Positions 10,612 to 22,494 of a stretch of DNA of 64,000 nt are shown one piece after another. Made by a program: the position numbers and the translations under genes. The DNA is from Phymatolithon calcareum (lineage: Eukaryota > Rhodophyta > Florideophyceae > Hapalidiales). Where the stretch lies: NCBI GenBank assembly GCA_977006965.1, contig OZ345378.1:1364001-1428000 (forward strand). The letters are read 5' to 3'. The notes under the pieces are model-generated. The model was not told the DNA's origin. It saw only the letters and a program-made list of their open reading frames with translations, and ran no database searches. The first letter of the stretch is position 1; each line of letters opens with the position of its first letter.

Positions 10612-11961
10612 AGACTACTGAAAGCCACACAGACCCTGTGTTCTCGTTTCAGTCACTCGTGGATGGAAGAAAAGTCAAGTCAATACTTTTATGTACCGAG
10701 GAGATATCAGTCCGGACGGATTGATCCAAAGTTCCGAAAACGCAATTTTAGAATCAGAACAGATTATTCATGATATTCCGGAAGAGGGATTGGGTTCAGT
10801 TGTTGCTTGTTTGTGCAAAACTGAAACGCAATGGAAACGCTAAATAATAAACTTAAGCATTCTCCAAACAGAAAGTTAACGTTTTTTGTAAACTTTTAAG
10901 TTTACCGGATCCGATAAGAATATGGCGACAAATTTTCTGAATGCTGAAGATACGAATGTTATCGCAGCGGAGGCGGATCCAAAAAAGATCACAAATATGT
11001 GACGCAGTTCAAGTTTGCGTTGGTCGTCTGTCCGTCCACAGATTCGGATTGAACATTTTGGAATGTTTTCCAACCGGAATGGATGGCAATCCGCCAGTAC
11101 CGCGTACAGAGATTGCAATCTATTGTACCAATTTGTTTTTAAATAATGGTTTTTCCGTTTCTCTCTGCACTGATTTTGAGAAACTATTCTAGCTGCTGAC
11201 CAGACAGATGTTGAACAGGTGGTAATAACCGGCTCTTACGTGGAACGCAAATCACCACCGTTGACTCGACTTACACTTGTACGCATTGAGAACACTATGT
11301 CCGTCCCGAAGAGTGTGCGGCGAACATGGCAACGAAAAGAAAAAGCAGCAGTTCTTTCGCGTCCAAATGAGTCCGAGCCGTGCTTCGACGTGTCATTCGC
11401 CAGCTCAGAGTCCATCCGCAGACCAAGGGGGGCGCCAGCCGGTTTGGGCACAGCGCGATTGCTGGTGATTCATGCGCAGGGACACCACTTGTCGTCGAAG
11501 CCGATCGCGTTTCTTCTGTACAAGATTAGCCTAGCACAGGTCGTTGAACGGACTGGCTCCCTCGGCCGAAGTGCTGATGGCATCCAAACGTGCGGAGAAT
11601 GACGCACCGCGCTCGGCAACGTATGTAGGAATATGTGAAAGGACATTGGCTGGCGTAGTTGCCGATTTCCTACGTCATCGTGATGGGTGCCGAATCGCCG
11701 ACATGAAGTGCGGCAGATTCCAGAGTAAGAAGCTTTGGTTAAGTCAAATGCGTTACAATGCAATCTGGGACAGCGAGACTAGTTTTGGGTTGAGCTCGCG
11801 AAGTGTGGACAGTGTTGTGGCATGGCTAAATGCGAAGCTGTGTGGCGTAAAGCTACTCGATGTGACTGAGGTGTCGTTTCGGGCGCCCAGATAGTCAAGG
11901 AGCTGAGCGATATCGAGACCTGTCGAGGTCTATCGCAACTGTGCTAAGCTCCTTGTCAACT
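10612..11961. other. No recognised gene; small structured hairpin inside
   Basis: Several overlapping open frames (for example + strand 11219-11602 and 11544-11894) show no domain. A nested hairpin lies at 11895-11961: outer arms around caaggagct/agctccttg, middle arms gcgata/tatcgc, inner arms gacct/aggtc with loop gtcg. It resembles no RNA family I know. Confidence 0.35.
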
Positions 11962-12954
11962 ATAGACACAGGCACTCACTAAAAAATCCATCCATAGATT
12001 TCGCTCCGCACTTTTCGTTGTGTGCCTTCTCACATGCTTGGCGTCGAAATGGAAAAGCACATAGGCGATTAGACATGCACGGTATTGGACGAATTCGACA
12101 ATGAATACCAAAGTAATCCTCTGCAAGGCAAAGTGGATTTGTTTTGCTGCAGGAGCAGTAATCCAGCAACAGAGGAAAACAAAATTGTGAAGGATTTGAA
12201 CATCAGATGTTCTTCAGGCTGGTCTTGTAGACAGGAGTCCATCAAACGCTCAAAAATGGCAATCCCTGCACTTCGCCGTGAAGTCTACGCGCATTGCGCA
12301 GTTACAGAACGGTGCTCCTGCGCGTGAGCATGTACAACCACCCAGATTTCGTTACGCTCGAAACGGATCCTTTGGCATAAATTCGTCTATGCAGAGTTTG
12401 AGCCATTCCTGGCGCTGCGCCGCCATCTCATTCAGAAAAGTTAAATTCAATTCTGCTATTATTTCCATCTTAACCAAACGGATGTGTCCTTACTGACACT
12501 TTCCTGGATGGTCCACGAATTTACCGCCCATGGACGGTAAATTCGACAGCGGTTGACTGCCAAGGGTCGACATCCACCTCCACTGTAAGGAAATTTGCAG
12601 ACGGCTGCAAGGAGATCGAAGAAGTCGTCCGATTGGTTGTGAATTGCATTCATTCTCAAGAATCTCGGGGACGGAATTATTCATTTTCGACCTCATTTTC
12701 GCGCATTTTCCCTCTTGTCTCCTCATAATACGCCATTCCGCGTCCAGGCGGTGCCACTTGTCGCAATCGCGTTGCACGATAGCGAAGTTCGCGAGGGTTT
12801 CGGGCTTGAAAAGCCAAAATTTTTCGGTCATGTAAAATCTCCTGCGATTTGTACAGCCATTCCTGCGCACCCTTGGGCTCAAATATCGCCGCGCTCACGG
12901 CCTGCAATCCATCCTCGTGTCGAAAAGCAACAGTTGGCTCTGCCGGTCACCGCG
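11962..12954. other. Possible decayed minus-strand gene
   Basis: On the minus strand, 12490-12882 encodes 130 codons including a helical Trp/Arg/Glu-rich segment (WHRLDAEWRIMRRQEG). After a stop, about 12360-12480 continues with a similar EMAAQRQEWLKLC segment. This might be a broken DNA-binding or transposon-associated protein, but no family is recognised. The plus-strand frame that runs from 12715 into the zinc-finger gene overlaps it, so both cannot be fully coding. Confidence 0.25.
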
Positions 12955-14337
12955 ATGCGCTCCTGCGAGCGCTGCGGCTCGGCACATGTGGGCACATATG
13001 GCTCCGGACGGTATGTATTCCCTTCTGTGTTTTCTTTCTTGTTTGCCCAATTATCAATGCCGGGGAAGTACTGACGTCAATGGCGGTTTCGTCGAACAAA
13101 TTTCGTATTGAAGGTTTTGCGGTGCCGCGTGTGCAAAGCAGGTGGGCGCCGCAAAGAAGTGGGCAATAGCGTCCGATCGGGCGCGCAACCTTCCAGCCAT
13201 GGTTCCCGTCCCTCTGCCACTAGCACCGTCGATCCCTCCACGTCCGTTGGCACCTGCGCCTTCCACAGTGCAGCCCGGACGGTCTGATTCTCCGACTACA
13301 ATCATTTCAGCCGTAGCCGCACCGTTGTCACCCTCTACTAGCACGGTCAACTCCGGTAGCCGTTGTGAGAGTTGTTCATCCGCCCATGACGGGTCGTACG
13401 GCTCCGGACGGTATGTGAGGTCAATCCCCTTTTGTTACATGCATTGCATTTGTCTTTTTTCATTCCCTGCATCCCCGTCTCAATCGCTGGCTCTAACACT
13501 TGAACGATCGACTTATTATCCTGCAACAGCTTTTGCAGCGTGAACTGTGCACGCAGGACAGCTGCGGGCCGCAAATGGGCGAAACAGCGAGCGGAGCGAA
13601 AGCGCGCATCCACCGTTCCTGGCTCTTCCTCTTCTCCTATTTCATCACCGGCTCTCGGTAAACGCCGTCGCGTTGCCCCTGTCGCCACCACGTACATGCA
13701 TCTCCACGGCAATGCGCACGTGCATCAGCCGCAGCCGGTGCATTATCCTCGTCACGCTGCGATTCCGCAGCATGTTTTGCACAACATGCGCCCCGGTGGA
13801 GTTCGATTTGCATACAATCCCAATATGGGATATGCTGTGTCCATGGTGCCAATGCAAGTGCCGATGACGGCGTATTTTACATACGGTCCTGGAGCGGCTC
13901 CAATGCAGTTCCCTCCGCCGTACATGCCGATGTTCACCGGCCTCATGCCGGCTCCTGCATTTTCGCCGGTCACGTCGCCACCGTCTTTGGTTTCAATTAG
14001 CCCGAACAAGGTTGACACTATCACGAATGAAAGTCCGAAGGTCGTGGAAGCGAAGAAGATTGCAATGAGTGAAGGTATGGGAAAGACGAAGAAAAAGGTT
14101 GAATCGAAAGGCAAGTCGAAAGTTAGCAAGGCGAAGGCAGGTCAATCAAAGACAGTGCAAGCAAAGGCAGGTGCGACAGTAGCGAAATTGCCGGAAGTCA
14201 TACCCAAAGCAAAGGAAGACACAGCGACGAAACCCAAAGTGAAGCAATCGAATACCTCTAAGGCAAACCAGTCCGAATCGTCGCCTGAAAAGGACACCGC
14301 TGTGGTGGAGGCTCTCTTGTTCTTGCGCTCCGCTTGA
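12955..14337 (+). CDS. Twin FCS-like zinc-finger protein, two introns
   Basis: Exons are 12955-13010, 13114-13410 and 13530-14337. Introns of 103 and 119 nt both begin gtatgt and end in AG. The 386-residue product has two copies of C-x2-C-x3-H-x9-C-x3-C: C4, C7, H11, C21, C25 and C103, C106, H110, C120, C124. Both contain GS/TYGSGRFC and are followed by a basic AAxxKW helix. Neither finger exists unless the introns are removed, which strongly supports the splice sites. Between and after the fingers come Pro/Ser-rich linkers, a His/Met/Pro/Tyr-rich centre and a Lys/Ala-rich basic tail. The motif resembles FCS/MYM-type fingers; nucleic-acid or chromatin binding is inference. The frame is open upstream to 12715, so the start could be earlier. 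A poly(A)-type AATAAA follows the stop. Confidence 0.8.
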
Positions 14338-15330
14338 TTAGTATAGGCCGTCTTATCGTACGTAGTGTTAACTTGATTCAGCCGTATCATCATCAACTTC
14401 GGTTGGCATTTCCGGACCAAAAGCAATAAATGTAAACCGGACTTGTGCATACTGGCCTCTTCATCTGCCGAACCAGTACGACCACCATCTCGATCATTTT
14501 GGCTGACACTTTTATTGGAACAGCCAAATCACTCACGATGGGTGGTAAATCTCGGTTTCCTTTTTGCTTTTAACCGCCTTCAAATGGCGAATAGAAATGC
14601 AGCGCAATGAATGAAGCATATTTCTCGTCTGTCGATCCGCCTCCTCGAAAAATATAACGTAATAATAATAATAATAATGAATGCTTTATTCCCCTATGGG
14701 TCTAGCAAGCAGTGGTTATTTGTAAGCACGCTTCTTTTCTGTCTGCCGCTCGTCCTGAGACGATTCCACCCGAAGAAACTGTAACGGTAAACATCCACGC
14801 GCTGTAAACGAATGCCAAATGAAAGGCCGAGGGGCAGTTCTCTGTCCCCAGACAAAGAAAGCATATTTCAAGGCGAAACACAATCACTGCCAGATTTTGG
14901 TTGCTCTCATTCGAACATACCTGCTTTCCTTTAGAGGATCGACATTGTTTCATGACTTTTATGGTCAAGTTTTGTAATTCTGCTCGATGTTCCCTCATAG
15001 AATATGAAGCGCGCTGGAGTTGGGTTTAGTTTTGGCTATTATATAAACCTCTATTCCATCTTTACTGCAGGATATCTGAGCGACACATATAGTTACTCAA
15101 CATTTAGGAGGCCTCAAAAATATTCCCGGACAGTACTCATTCTGGGTACTCGCGTATCTGCTTCCCGCGAGTGCTGCGGCACTCCAATACACGACGACAT
15201 CCATGTGCCCTTCGCGGAACGTAACTCAATTCTTGCTTGTGATAAGACTCGAACCGGCGACCTCAACATTCCTGCCTGTATCATACCGAAATATGCGCAC
15301 CGGTGCGCGGAGGCAGTTTTACCATTGTAT
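14338..15330. other. Intergenic; microsatellite and tRNA-like scrap
   Basis: There is no gene. Position 14660-14678 is a (TAA)n run followed by a gaatgctttattcccc block, which looks like the tail of a retroposed element. On the minus strand near 15246-15265 the sequence GGTCGCCGGTTCGAGTCT resembles a tRNA B box, but no cloverleaf can be drawn around it, so it is at best a tRNA-derived SINE scrap. Confidence 0.35.
14425..14430 (+). promoter_or_regulatory. Poly(A) signal AATAAA
   Basis: A canonical AATAAA lies 88 nt after the stop of the twin zinc-finger gene. Confidence 0.5.
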
Positions 15331-16260
15331 TACAATTGTATTGTAATCTGTAATTCCCCCAAGTGAGGTTAGCAGCGCTTCGAGGGCCTAAGTTTTCTTC
15401 ATTCTTTTCTATCCTTTGCAAAATGTAGAGCTTTTTGTACGTTTAGTTTGGGCACGTCGATGAAAAGTGATTCCAGGGGTTGGTTTGACGCACTGGGGTA
15501 GCACTTGGTGGACCGTGCGGTGCTCGTCCATGCGGAGTATGTGTCCAAGCCAATTCCATCGCTGATCTCTGGCGCGCAGGCTGACGTCGAGTGAGGGCTC
15601 TCGACTGTTCGACCAGTTATCTTGGATAGCATTCTGGACGCAGTTGAATTCACTATTCTTTTGACTTGGTTGGTCATCTTCCAAGACTCGCATCCGAAGA
15701 GAAGAGTGGATACCACGCAGCAGCCGAAGAGGCGGAGTCGAAGTTTCATCTCGAGTTTGGCGTCTGTTAGTAGCCGCTTTAAAACTTTAAAACGAGACCA
15801 AGCCAGTGCAGCGCGATGAACTACGGGTACTAGCGAGTCTCCGTCTGCGGACTGCATAACTCCAAGGTATTTGAAGTGTAGTACGTTCGTCAGCTCTTCT
15901 TCTCCGATGCGTACGTGTTCCAGTTTCTCTTGCTCCGCCCTTCTTTTTGCCTCTCGGACTAGTCTGTCGGCGATAGATCCTGAGCGGGAAGAGGAATTCG
16001 GTTGCGCATGTGCCACGAATCCCCACTGCTCGTCTGTGAGCCTGAGGAGCTCCTGGGGCTCACCATCAAAAAAGTCGACGGAAACTCGCATCCGCTGTCG
16101 GTCGTTGACTTTCGCGACAACACAAAGGTGAAAATCGAATCGAACTTGGTCATCCCACTTCCGGATTGCAATCGTAGAGCCATGCGTGGGGCATGCGGAA
16201 GGATTCCTATCGGTGACGGGTGTGGGTGTCTTGCAGTGTAGCCGGTGGTGAATAGCCAGG
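15331..16260 (-). mobile_element. Non-LTR retrotransposon 3' part (family A), reverse transcriptase C-terminus
   Basis: The minus strand encodes the end of a LINE-type reverse transcriptase: FKYLGVMQSADGD, then LLFGCESWKM, a frameshift near 15610-15620, then NWLGHILRMDEHR. These are the post-catalytic blocks (YLG and the EsW/LGHxLRM region) of RTE/Jockey-like elements. The 3' end reads into a short ATT/GTA-type tail around 15330-15355 after a cccccaagtgagg block that recurs at 50488 and, diverged, near 56400. The catalytic domain is missing (5' truncation), as is usual for LINE insertions. Confidence 0.7.
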
Positions 16261-16489
16261 GAGCTTGAGTTTAACCACTATACCACACGTGGAAGCGTCT
16301 ATTCCCACACTGTTCTCTTCATTCGCATTTATCCGAGGAAGAGTCGGACACAGTCATTGTTCATTTTGGCTCGAAAATTGCGATCGGGAAAAGGTTGAGT
16401 TAAAACCGTATTTTCCGACAGTTTGCACGGCAGATTGCTTTCTTCCATTCATTCATTCATTTTGCGTATTCCTCTTGTGGGGCTATCAA

Positions 16490-16960
16490 CAATTTGAGGG
16501 CCTAAGCTTCTTCCATTCTAATCTATTTGTTGCGAGTTTGACTTCTGCTTGCACGTCGAGGTCCGGGACGTCGTCAAAGATTGACTATGGGGTTGGTCGG
16601 ACGCAGTGAAGTATGTGACAAATTGAGGTAGGTCTACAATTTGGCAAGTTCGCCGAACTAGTGTGCGCGTCCTCCTTCGTTAAGGAGGACAAAACAAAAA
16701 CTGTTGGCGATGTCTCACGCTGTGAAGAGGAGGTACCCCGCTGTGAGCTGCCTTTATTTTGGAGTGGAGGTGGCGAACCAAGCGACTTTTTCGCAACGCG
16801 AAGCTTAGTAGAGAAACTTATAGCGTCCTTAGTGCCTTCTCTGCCTCTTGCGTTTCCCTTTTGGGAAGCGTCCCAGCGCAGCAACCGAAGGGATTCTGCT
16901 CCGCCCGCGAGTGGCGTTACAGAACAGGAAAATCTTACTTTCTTACAACATAATTAAGAA
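16490..16960 (-). mobile_element. Non-LTR retrotransposon fragment (family A), second copy
   Basis: The sequence gagggcctaag and the about 120 nt after it match the 3' regions at 15385 and 56425. The block near 16794-16935 (gagaaacttat, cagcaaccgaagggat, acaggaaaa) matches 56750-56870. Reading frames are destroyed, so this is an older copy than 15331-16260. Confidence 0.6.
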
Positions 16961-17327
16961 TGCTTTCTTTCGACTTCTTACACAAGAAGGCGAAAGGAAA
17001 CAATCTGAAATTAAAGTCGTACCATCGACGCTCATTGTGCACTGCTGCCGCACGTAGCGCCGAGCAAACTCAGCATACATAAGACAGGAAAGAGCAGAGT
17101 GAGAAAGCAAAAGGAAAAGCGGGAGAGACTGACTTTGTCCAACGAAAAAGACACACCCCAAAAGGGGCAAACCGGAATAAACGGTGTATTGGCATCGGAG
17201 CACACTTCCCAGTTTTATAACTGAGTGAGCTCGACGAGGGGTGAAAGTTGCACGCGGATCTAGGTGTGACAGTTGCGACTCTGGTAGAGAAGGAATCGGT
17301 AAACGGTTGTCCACGGAGCACACGTTT
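16961..17327. other. No gene recognised
   Basis: Sequence between the LINE fragment and the long hairpin. No protein-like frame or RNA was recognised. Confidence 0.4.
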
Positions 17328-17440
17328 CGCCTGCTCGCCCCTTCGACCACGCAGAGCTTGAAGCTTCCCACATAGACTCAGTCCGACGCGGTTTGAGTGG
17401 GAAGCTTCAAGCTCTGCGTGGTCGAAGGGGCGAGCAGGCG
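17328..17440. repeat. Perfect 43-bp inverted repeat with 27-nt loop
   Basis: Arms 17328-17370 and 17398-17440 are exact reverse complements over all 43 bases, around a 27-nt unpaired spacer. Perfect identity implies recent origin or ongoing constraint. The size is that of a plant-like pri-miRNA or a fold-back MITE. No TSD was evident. Confidence 0.95.
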
Positions 17441-17959
17441 ATCTGAGCAGTCGAGCCAGAACCAGAAAGTCTCCACCTTCCTTTACTCGGAAGGTTAAAA
17501 CTACGTTATGTACTATCCGCAGAAGAAAAGAAAGAATCAGATTGGTTTTTTGGGAGACAGTTTCCGCGTAGCCCAACGACAAGAGATATCTGTGCATCTA
17601 GAAGGAAACGGAAGCACACAGGATTCTCGATTTGGCAATCCGAAGATGCGGACAGTCACAAGAGAACCTGCGTCTTCAGCCACCGTTGCAGTTACCGCAG
17701 CGTTTTCGTCATGTTGTCTCTGGACATAACATGAAGAGACAATGCTCACCAGGCGCCACACCGCACTCCAGGGAGAACGTCGCATCTTATCAATACGAAA
17801 CATGCAAGGATTCTCCCAAGCTCAAGGTGATGCCCGCTCTGCAATAGAATTACGTTCTGCTGCACTTCGTTGAAACGCGGAATCAATCGTTGGTGAATTT
17901 CAAAGCATATTTGTTTGTTCATGAGTGTTTACTTCGCTAAACTGCAATCGATGTACACG
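17441..17959. other. No gene recognised
   Basis: Short open frames on both strands (70-90 codons) without domain or codon-like character. Nothing else was seen. Confidence 0.4.
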
Positions 17960-18250
17960 AGTCTTCTTTCTTTCTTTATTGCAGGTTTTTGAAGTTGCCC
18001 TAGAACAACTCCACATACTTACGGCTACAGCAGACTTTAACAGATACGAGTGGTACTTGACGTCACAAGAGCTCCAAAGCTGTACAAAGTGCAGACCTTC
18101 GGGTAGCTTAACATCAATTTTTCTACACAGCCAATCTTCAGCCGCCGTCCTTCAAAGGGATGACCCGGGTTAGAAACCCTTTAGGATGCTCAAGGTAGCT
18201 GGTTATCTCCTTACCTTCGTTCATCTCCTTCTGTTCTCTCTCCCAGCTTC
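17960..18250 (-). mobile_element. 3' end of an AAAG-tailed non-LTR element
   Basis: Read on the minus strand, this ends in tgcaataaagaaagaaag, the tail shared with the copies at 21840, 51280 and 56260. The body (a block that translates on + as YEWYLTSQELQSCTKCRP) matches 62546-62790 in opposite orientation. It is a 5'-truncated 3'-UTR fragment without coding sequence. Confidence 0.6.
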
Positions 18251-20396
18251 CTTGAGCATTGCGGCACACCACTCGGGGCGGAATCCATGTACTACTAAAC
18301 TACCAGAATGGGATATTCTTCTCCCATGAGGAGTTCGGAGCACATCTCTTGCCATTTCAAAAAATCCTGCACTGGAGCGGGGAACATTCCTGACTTAGGC
18401 CCGTTCGCTGACCCCCTATTAGCTCTTGTCTCCTTCCTGTGACGCACAGGTGCACGAGTGGCCGGACAGGTTATGATAGCCGGCCTGTATCAAATCCGCT
18501 TAAATTCGCAAGATTCGCCGAGTCCCAGGCTGGGGCGTTCGCGATCGCGCCAGCCATTTCTTCATTTGATTACTCATTGCGTTCTGGTTTGAATTGGATG
18601 ATGTGGTGTATGCTTGACTTCGATGCGGGCTCTATAATGACGAGGAAACTCATTAATCCTTCATCGTAGACCTGCTTTATTGTTTCCTTTTATCTACATA
18701 TTTGAAAGAAGTTGTCAGTTCATTATGCTGGGCATGTGCTGCGCAGCATTGGCGTGAACGGATGAAAGCGAAAGAGCGAAAGGCTTGAGTTAACGATGGT
18801 TCGCGCTTTTTCATTAGCATGTGCTCAAGGCCTGTGGCGAAGATAACCCTTACCACTTTTCACTGAATAGGGAGGCTGAGCCCGTGTCAGGTGCCACGAG
18901 TCATTTGCTATTTTCTGCGAGCTCTTAGTGTCACTCTTGATGATACTGCGGTATTACTGTTTTAAAGTGGTGGTTCATTAGACGTTTACGAGCTTCTCGC
19001 TCTTTTTCCCTGCTTCGAATCTAGCCCAAAAGGCATTATTCACGCCCAGATCGTTATGCTCTGGTTACCAACTCATTGCGTGTACCATGAGAAGTATAGC
19101 TAGCTTCGCCCATCATGCGAGCTTTGCAGCGGTAGGAAAACGGTGAGAATTCTACGGAAAGCCTAGGTCAGAAGGTTAGTTGCAGTACACTACACACATT
19201 CCTTTGAGCTCCTTATGTCCACGATGTTCTTCTTTTTATGTTGACAAAGTCTTGATTATGTGGCCAAATTTCAAGAATAGCTCAGATAATCGACCGTGAA
19301 AACCTTCGTGCTCGACATAGACTCTGCACTGCTATTGCTTCCGACATTATAAAAATCGCACTCTCAAGCACTACAAACAGCAGGAGTTCTATGTCCACAA
19401 GTAAGTCACTGGAAATATAAATAGATGCCAAAACAATGTTGATACAGTTGCAAATTTGTCCGTACTGTGACAGCCTACTGTCTTAAAACTGAAGGAAGTA
19501 AGCCAACCAGAGGGCAGAAACATCTTCGAGCTCCATATTTTTGACTCTAGCGGCACTCGCTTGCAAGCAGGAGTAGCAGGATTATGATTGCAATAGCAAT
19601 ATATTACAATACGTTGCAATGTTGCAATCAATATTTGCACCCCAACCCCTTATTGCAATCCTGACTGCTTCAGAATGATGTAATATACTAACAACGTGGA
19701 GATTGCTTAACGCTGTAGCATCGTCAGCATAAGAGTATCACTGTAGGCATTGAGGTGATTGTGGCAACGACATGAGGACTGATCCTTGTATTAAAAGACT
19801 GCAGCCATAATCGCGTGGCAGATGATTACGATGCACCCAAGCGCAGCCCAAGCACGTTTTCATCATGCATCATTATGATGCATGATCATGATGATGAGAC
19901 CGTGCTTGGGATGCTAGTCGATATTGGAACAATGGTTATTGATAGACTGCCGGTTATTGCGGTCGTTATCATAACGTAGGAGCGCATGGAATTGCTATAC
20001 AAAAAAGCAGCGGGAGTGTAAGGTGACTGGTACGTGAACGTGATACCACGAGTCTATACTACACGTAATGGAGCATGGTTGTAGCAACAACAGGTCACAA
20101 TTGGTGGCAGAAGATGATCAGTAGATTACGTGTACCGATATCACGTTGCATGGCAACATACAAACATTTATACCAACCCTTACAAGTAAGGGTTATTGTT
20201 GAGAACGCGCTCAAAAATCACTAAACCTGCACGGTGCACTTTTTTTTGCAACTGTTTAGTTGTTTATTTGAAAGCCCTCATTAACACTCCTAAGACTGTA
20301 CGGGAGCAGCTTTTCGTAACTTGTTCATTCTAGTATATCGCCTGGTCCCTAATACAGGGACTCGTCGTTTTCCATATTGTCAATTATGGTGACGCT
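18251..20396. other. 2.1 kb without recognisable genes
   Basis: There is no open frame above about 85 codons and no domain. It is AT-rich with many short repeats of gca/tgc and atgat type. It contains the imperfect hairpin at 19847-19910. It is probably decayed repeat DNA. Confidence 0.45.
19847..19910. repeat. Imperfect hairpin
   Basis: Outer arms cccaagcacg / cgtgcttggg (19847-19856 and 19901-19910) enclose an inner perfect palindrome catgcatcat-t-atgatgcatg (19864-19884), with an asymmetric internal loop between them. Confidence 0.7.
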
Positions 20397-21260
20397 CTAG
20401 AGTAGTATGGAGTCTAATGCCTTTTCCGTTCTTATCATTTCTCCGGAGTCCAGTTCATACTTTGTTAGGTTCATACGTATGGTCTCCATGTGGCGCTCTG
20501 CTGCCGTTCCGAATGTATTCGATATTAGCGTCGTGCTCACTTGAGGGAACCTTCCGCTTGCATATTTTATGGCCAGCTGTCGATGTCTCACCTTGGTAAA
20601 CCTGAGGATGGCCGGGATCTCATCCGGTTTGTCTTACGGTATTTTCCTCTTTCTTCTTGATTCGAGCCTCGTGCTTTCTTTTGCGAACAGTATTCGTCGG
20701 AGTTGGCCTGGAGATTTCCCTTTCTGCATATGTTTGAAGGGGGCCGCGAACTGTTCTTGTTGCAGCATCGCAGCAATATCGCGACTTGCCCACTGTAGTT
20801 CTTTGATGTTTCGCTCTTCCCTTGGCTTGGATAGGATAGTCGACTTCCTTGCCTTTCCTCGTAGCAGCATCCTCAGCGCTAATATTTCTCTCCTGTGTTC
20901 TGGTGGTTGGATCCTGCACATAAGCCGGAGCCGCTCGATCCTTCCTGCACGGTGCACTGCTCGAATTTCGATAGCAAGATAATTCGCGTCATGTACAGCT
21001 CCAACAACGGCTACCACTCCTTCTATCAACGCAGACTTCTTGCCGCCTGAAGAGCTATCTTACAAACAGTGAAGTCCTCGACACTTCGCAATACCAGAAT
21101 CGCCCCGCAATAATCTTGTGAGGCTGGGATATCGCCATCTTCTACGGATAGGATGAGAGAGACGTGATCACAGAACAATTCTTCAAAAGAAGCGTTACAA
21201 GCAGTTCTGTATCGAGAGAGTTGCAGCAATCTACAGGGAACAGTTCTCCCACATAGCATT
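20397..21260 (-). mobile_element. Non-LTR reverse transcriptase C-terminal region (family B)
   Basis: Minus-strand frames read RLRLMCRIQPPEHRRE, then KRKRKIPYDKPDE and RHRQLAIKYASGRFPQVSTT, broken by a frame change near 20600-20630. The first block matches the region just after the reverse transcriptase at 61250 (RLMKLCQIEPWEFRR). The second matches 57427-57948 (KHRQLAVQYAFGRIPQVSTT). So this is a family B element fragment lacking the catalytic domain. Confidence 0.65.
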
Positions 21261-21677
21261 GCGCATGAGCATTCTGCAATGGGGAATTCTCGACCATAGC
21301 CACTGTCGCGTTGTTAGCTTCCAGAGTCCGTAAGGATGTGGACTTGTTCTAGGACAACTTCGACGACCCGCAATAAAGAAGAATAAGCTTGCAGAGTAAA
21401 ATTTTGACGTAATCAGGCGGAGAGTAAACGACGACCTCGCCAAAATAGTTGTCAGCAAGAAGTTTCCGTCCCGGAGAACAGCATATGCCGTCAACCTATA
21501 TAGTAAATTTTCTTGCCACATCAGTTCCCATGAACTGGTGCTGTACAGCCCTATTGTCTTGGAAGTATCACATGATAGGTGAGACACACGGAACGGTGGC
21601 AGTTTAGACCTGATGCCGGATTACTGCGTTCGAATTTTAGCGATCGTGTACATCGTACAACGGTGATGAGGGTCAAA

Positions 21678-21729
21678 ACTATACACATGTATTGGCCATG
21701 CAGGTGCATGGCCAATATATGGGTATAGT
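21678..21729. repeat. 25-bp-arm inverted repeat
   Basis: Arms 21678-21702 and 21705-21729 are reverse complements at 23 of 25 positions, with only two bases between them. Confidence 0.85.
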
Positions 21730-21829
21730 ATTGAAATGTCAAGGCCGTGCATTAGCTCGTCCCTGGAGGCAATAATCTCAAACGTGGAGGGTTTCCGCAC
21801 CCTCACTGTTGCACCACTTGTACGTAGAG

Positions 21830-22146
21830 TTCTTTGTTTCTTTATTGCAGAGAACGTTAGTTTAACGTCCGAACTTACCCTCGAGCAAGTTCTCGTTGTT
21901 CAGAAATTTGAGTATCTCAATGGGTCTCTCCCTGCACAGATCTTCTACAGTTTTGTTGCCTACTCTTCCTACGAATCGTTGTCGAGATACAGTCCGACCA
22001 GAACAGTATAGGATCAGGTGCTCCACTGTCTCCGTAACGCCATATGAACACATCTTACACGTACGTAGAGTTATAAAGTAATCAGGTCCAGCCGCGACAA
22101 ATCGAATGCCTCCGACCGGATCGATGAGAAGATTCGTTTGGACCAA
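21830..22146 (-). mobile_element. RNase H-type non-LTR element, C-terminal zinc motif
   Basis: The minus strand codes CKMCSYGVTETVEHLILYC followed by RERPIEILKF. C-x2-C with ETVEHL and a final Cys is the usual ending of non-LTR polyproteins after the RNase H domain. The same ending occurs at 51665-52060 and, on +, at 56050-56230. After the stop comes the tgcaataaagaaa tail on the minus strand near 21840. Confidence 0.7.
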
Positions 22147-22494
22147 CTGTACAGTACCCTGATCGCACGTACCTTACGCATTACGGACCCGATGCCATTT
22201 GTGTAGGGGATATCTTTATTGGTCATGATGCATTTTTCTCTCCTCCAGACAGACGACCGAAACGGACCACAATTGGGACCCCAGGTCCATGTGTAGAGCG
22301 TATGACAACTTTTGGTACACGTGTGCTTGCGCTTCTCCTGCGATCTCAGAGTAACCTCCGCGACTGACGCTTGCTTCAGCGTATCAAAAATTCTTTCATC
22401 CCGCGCATCCTTCTTCACCCCGCATTGCCCCAACCGCGCAGCCGAAGCAAATCTGCACGGTGACGCATCCAACACTTATTGAGCACAACCCACA
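22147..22494 (+). promoter_or_regulatory. Upstream region of the phycobilisome linker gene
   Basis: About 350 bp between the retroelement fragment and the linker start. The promoter and 5' UTR should lie here. No light-responsive or TATA motif could be identified by eye. Confidence 0.4.

Noticed and set aside
15240-15320. Possible minus-strand tRNA
   Set aside because: Has a B-box-like GGTTCGAGTCT, but the T stem does not pair and no anticodon arm forms.
16200-16300. tRNA A-box-like TGGTATAGTGGTTAAAC on the minus strand
   Set aside because: No B box at tRNA distance and no cloverleaf; at best a SINE scrap.
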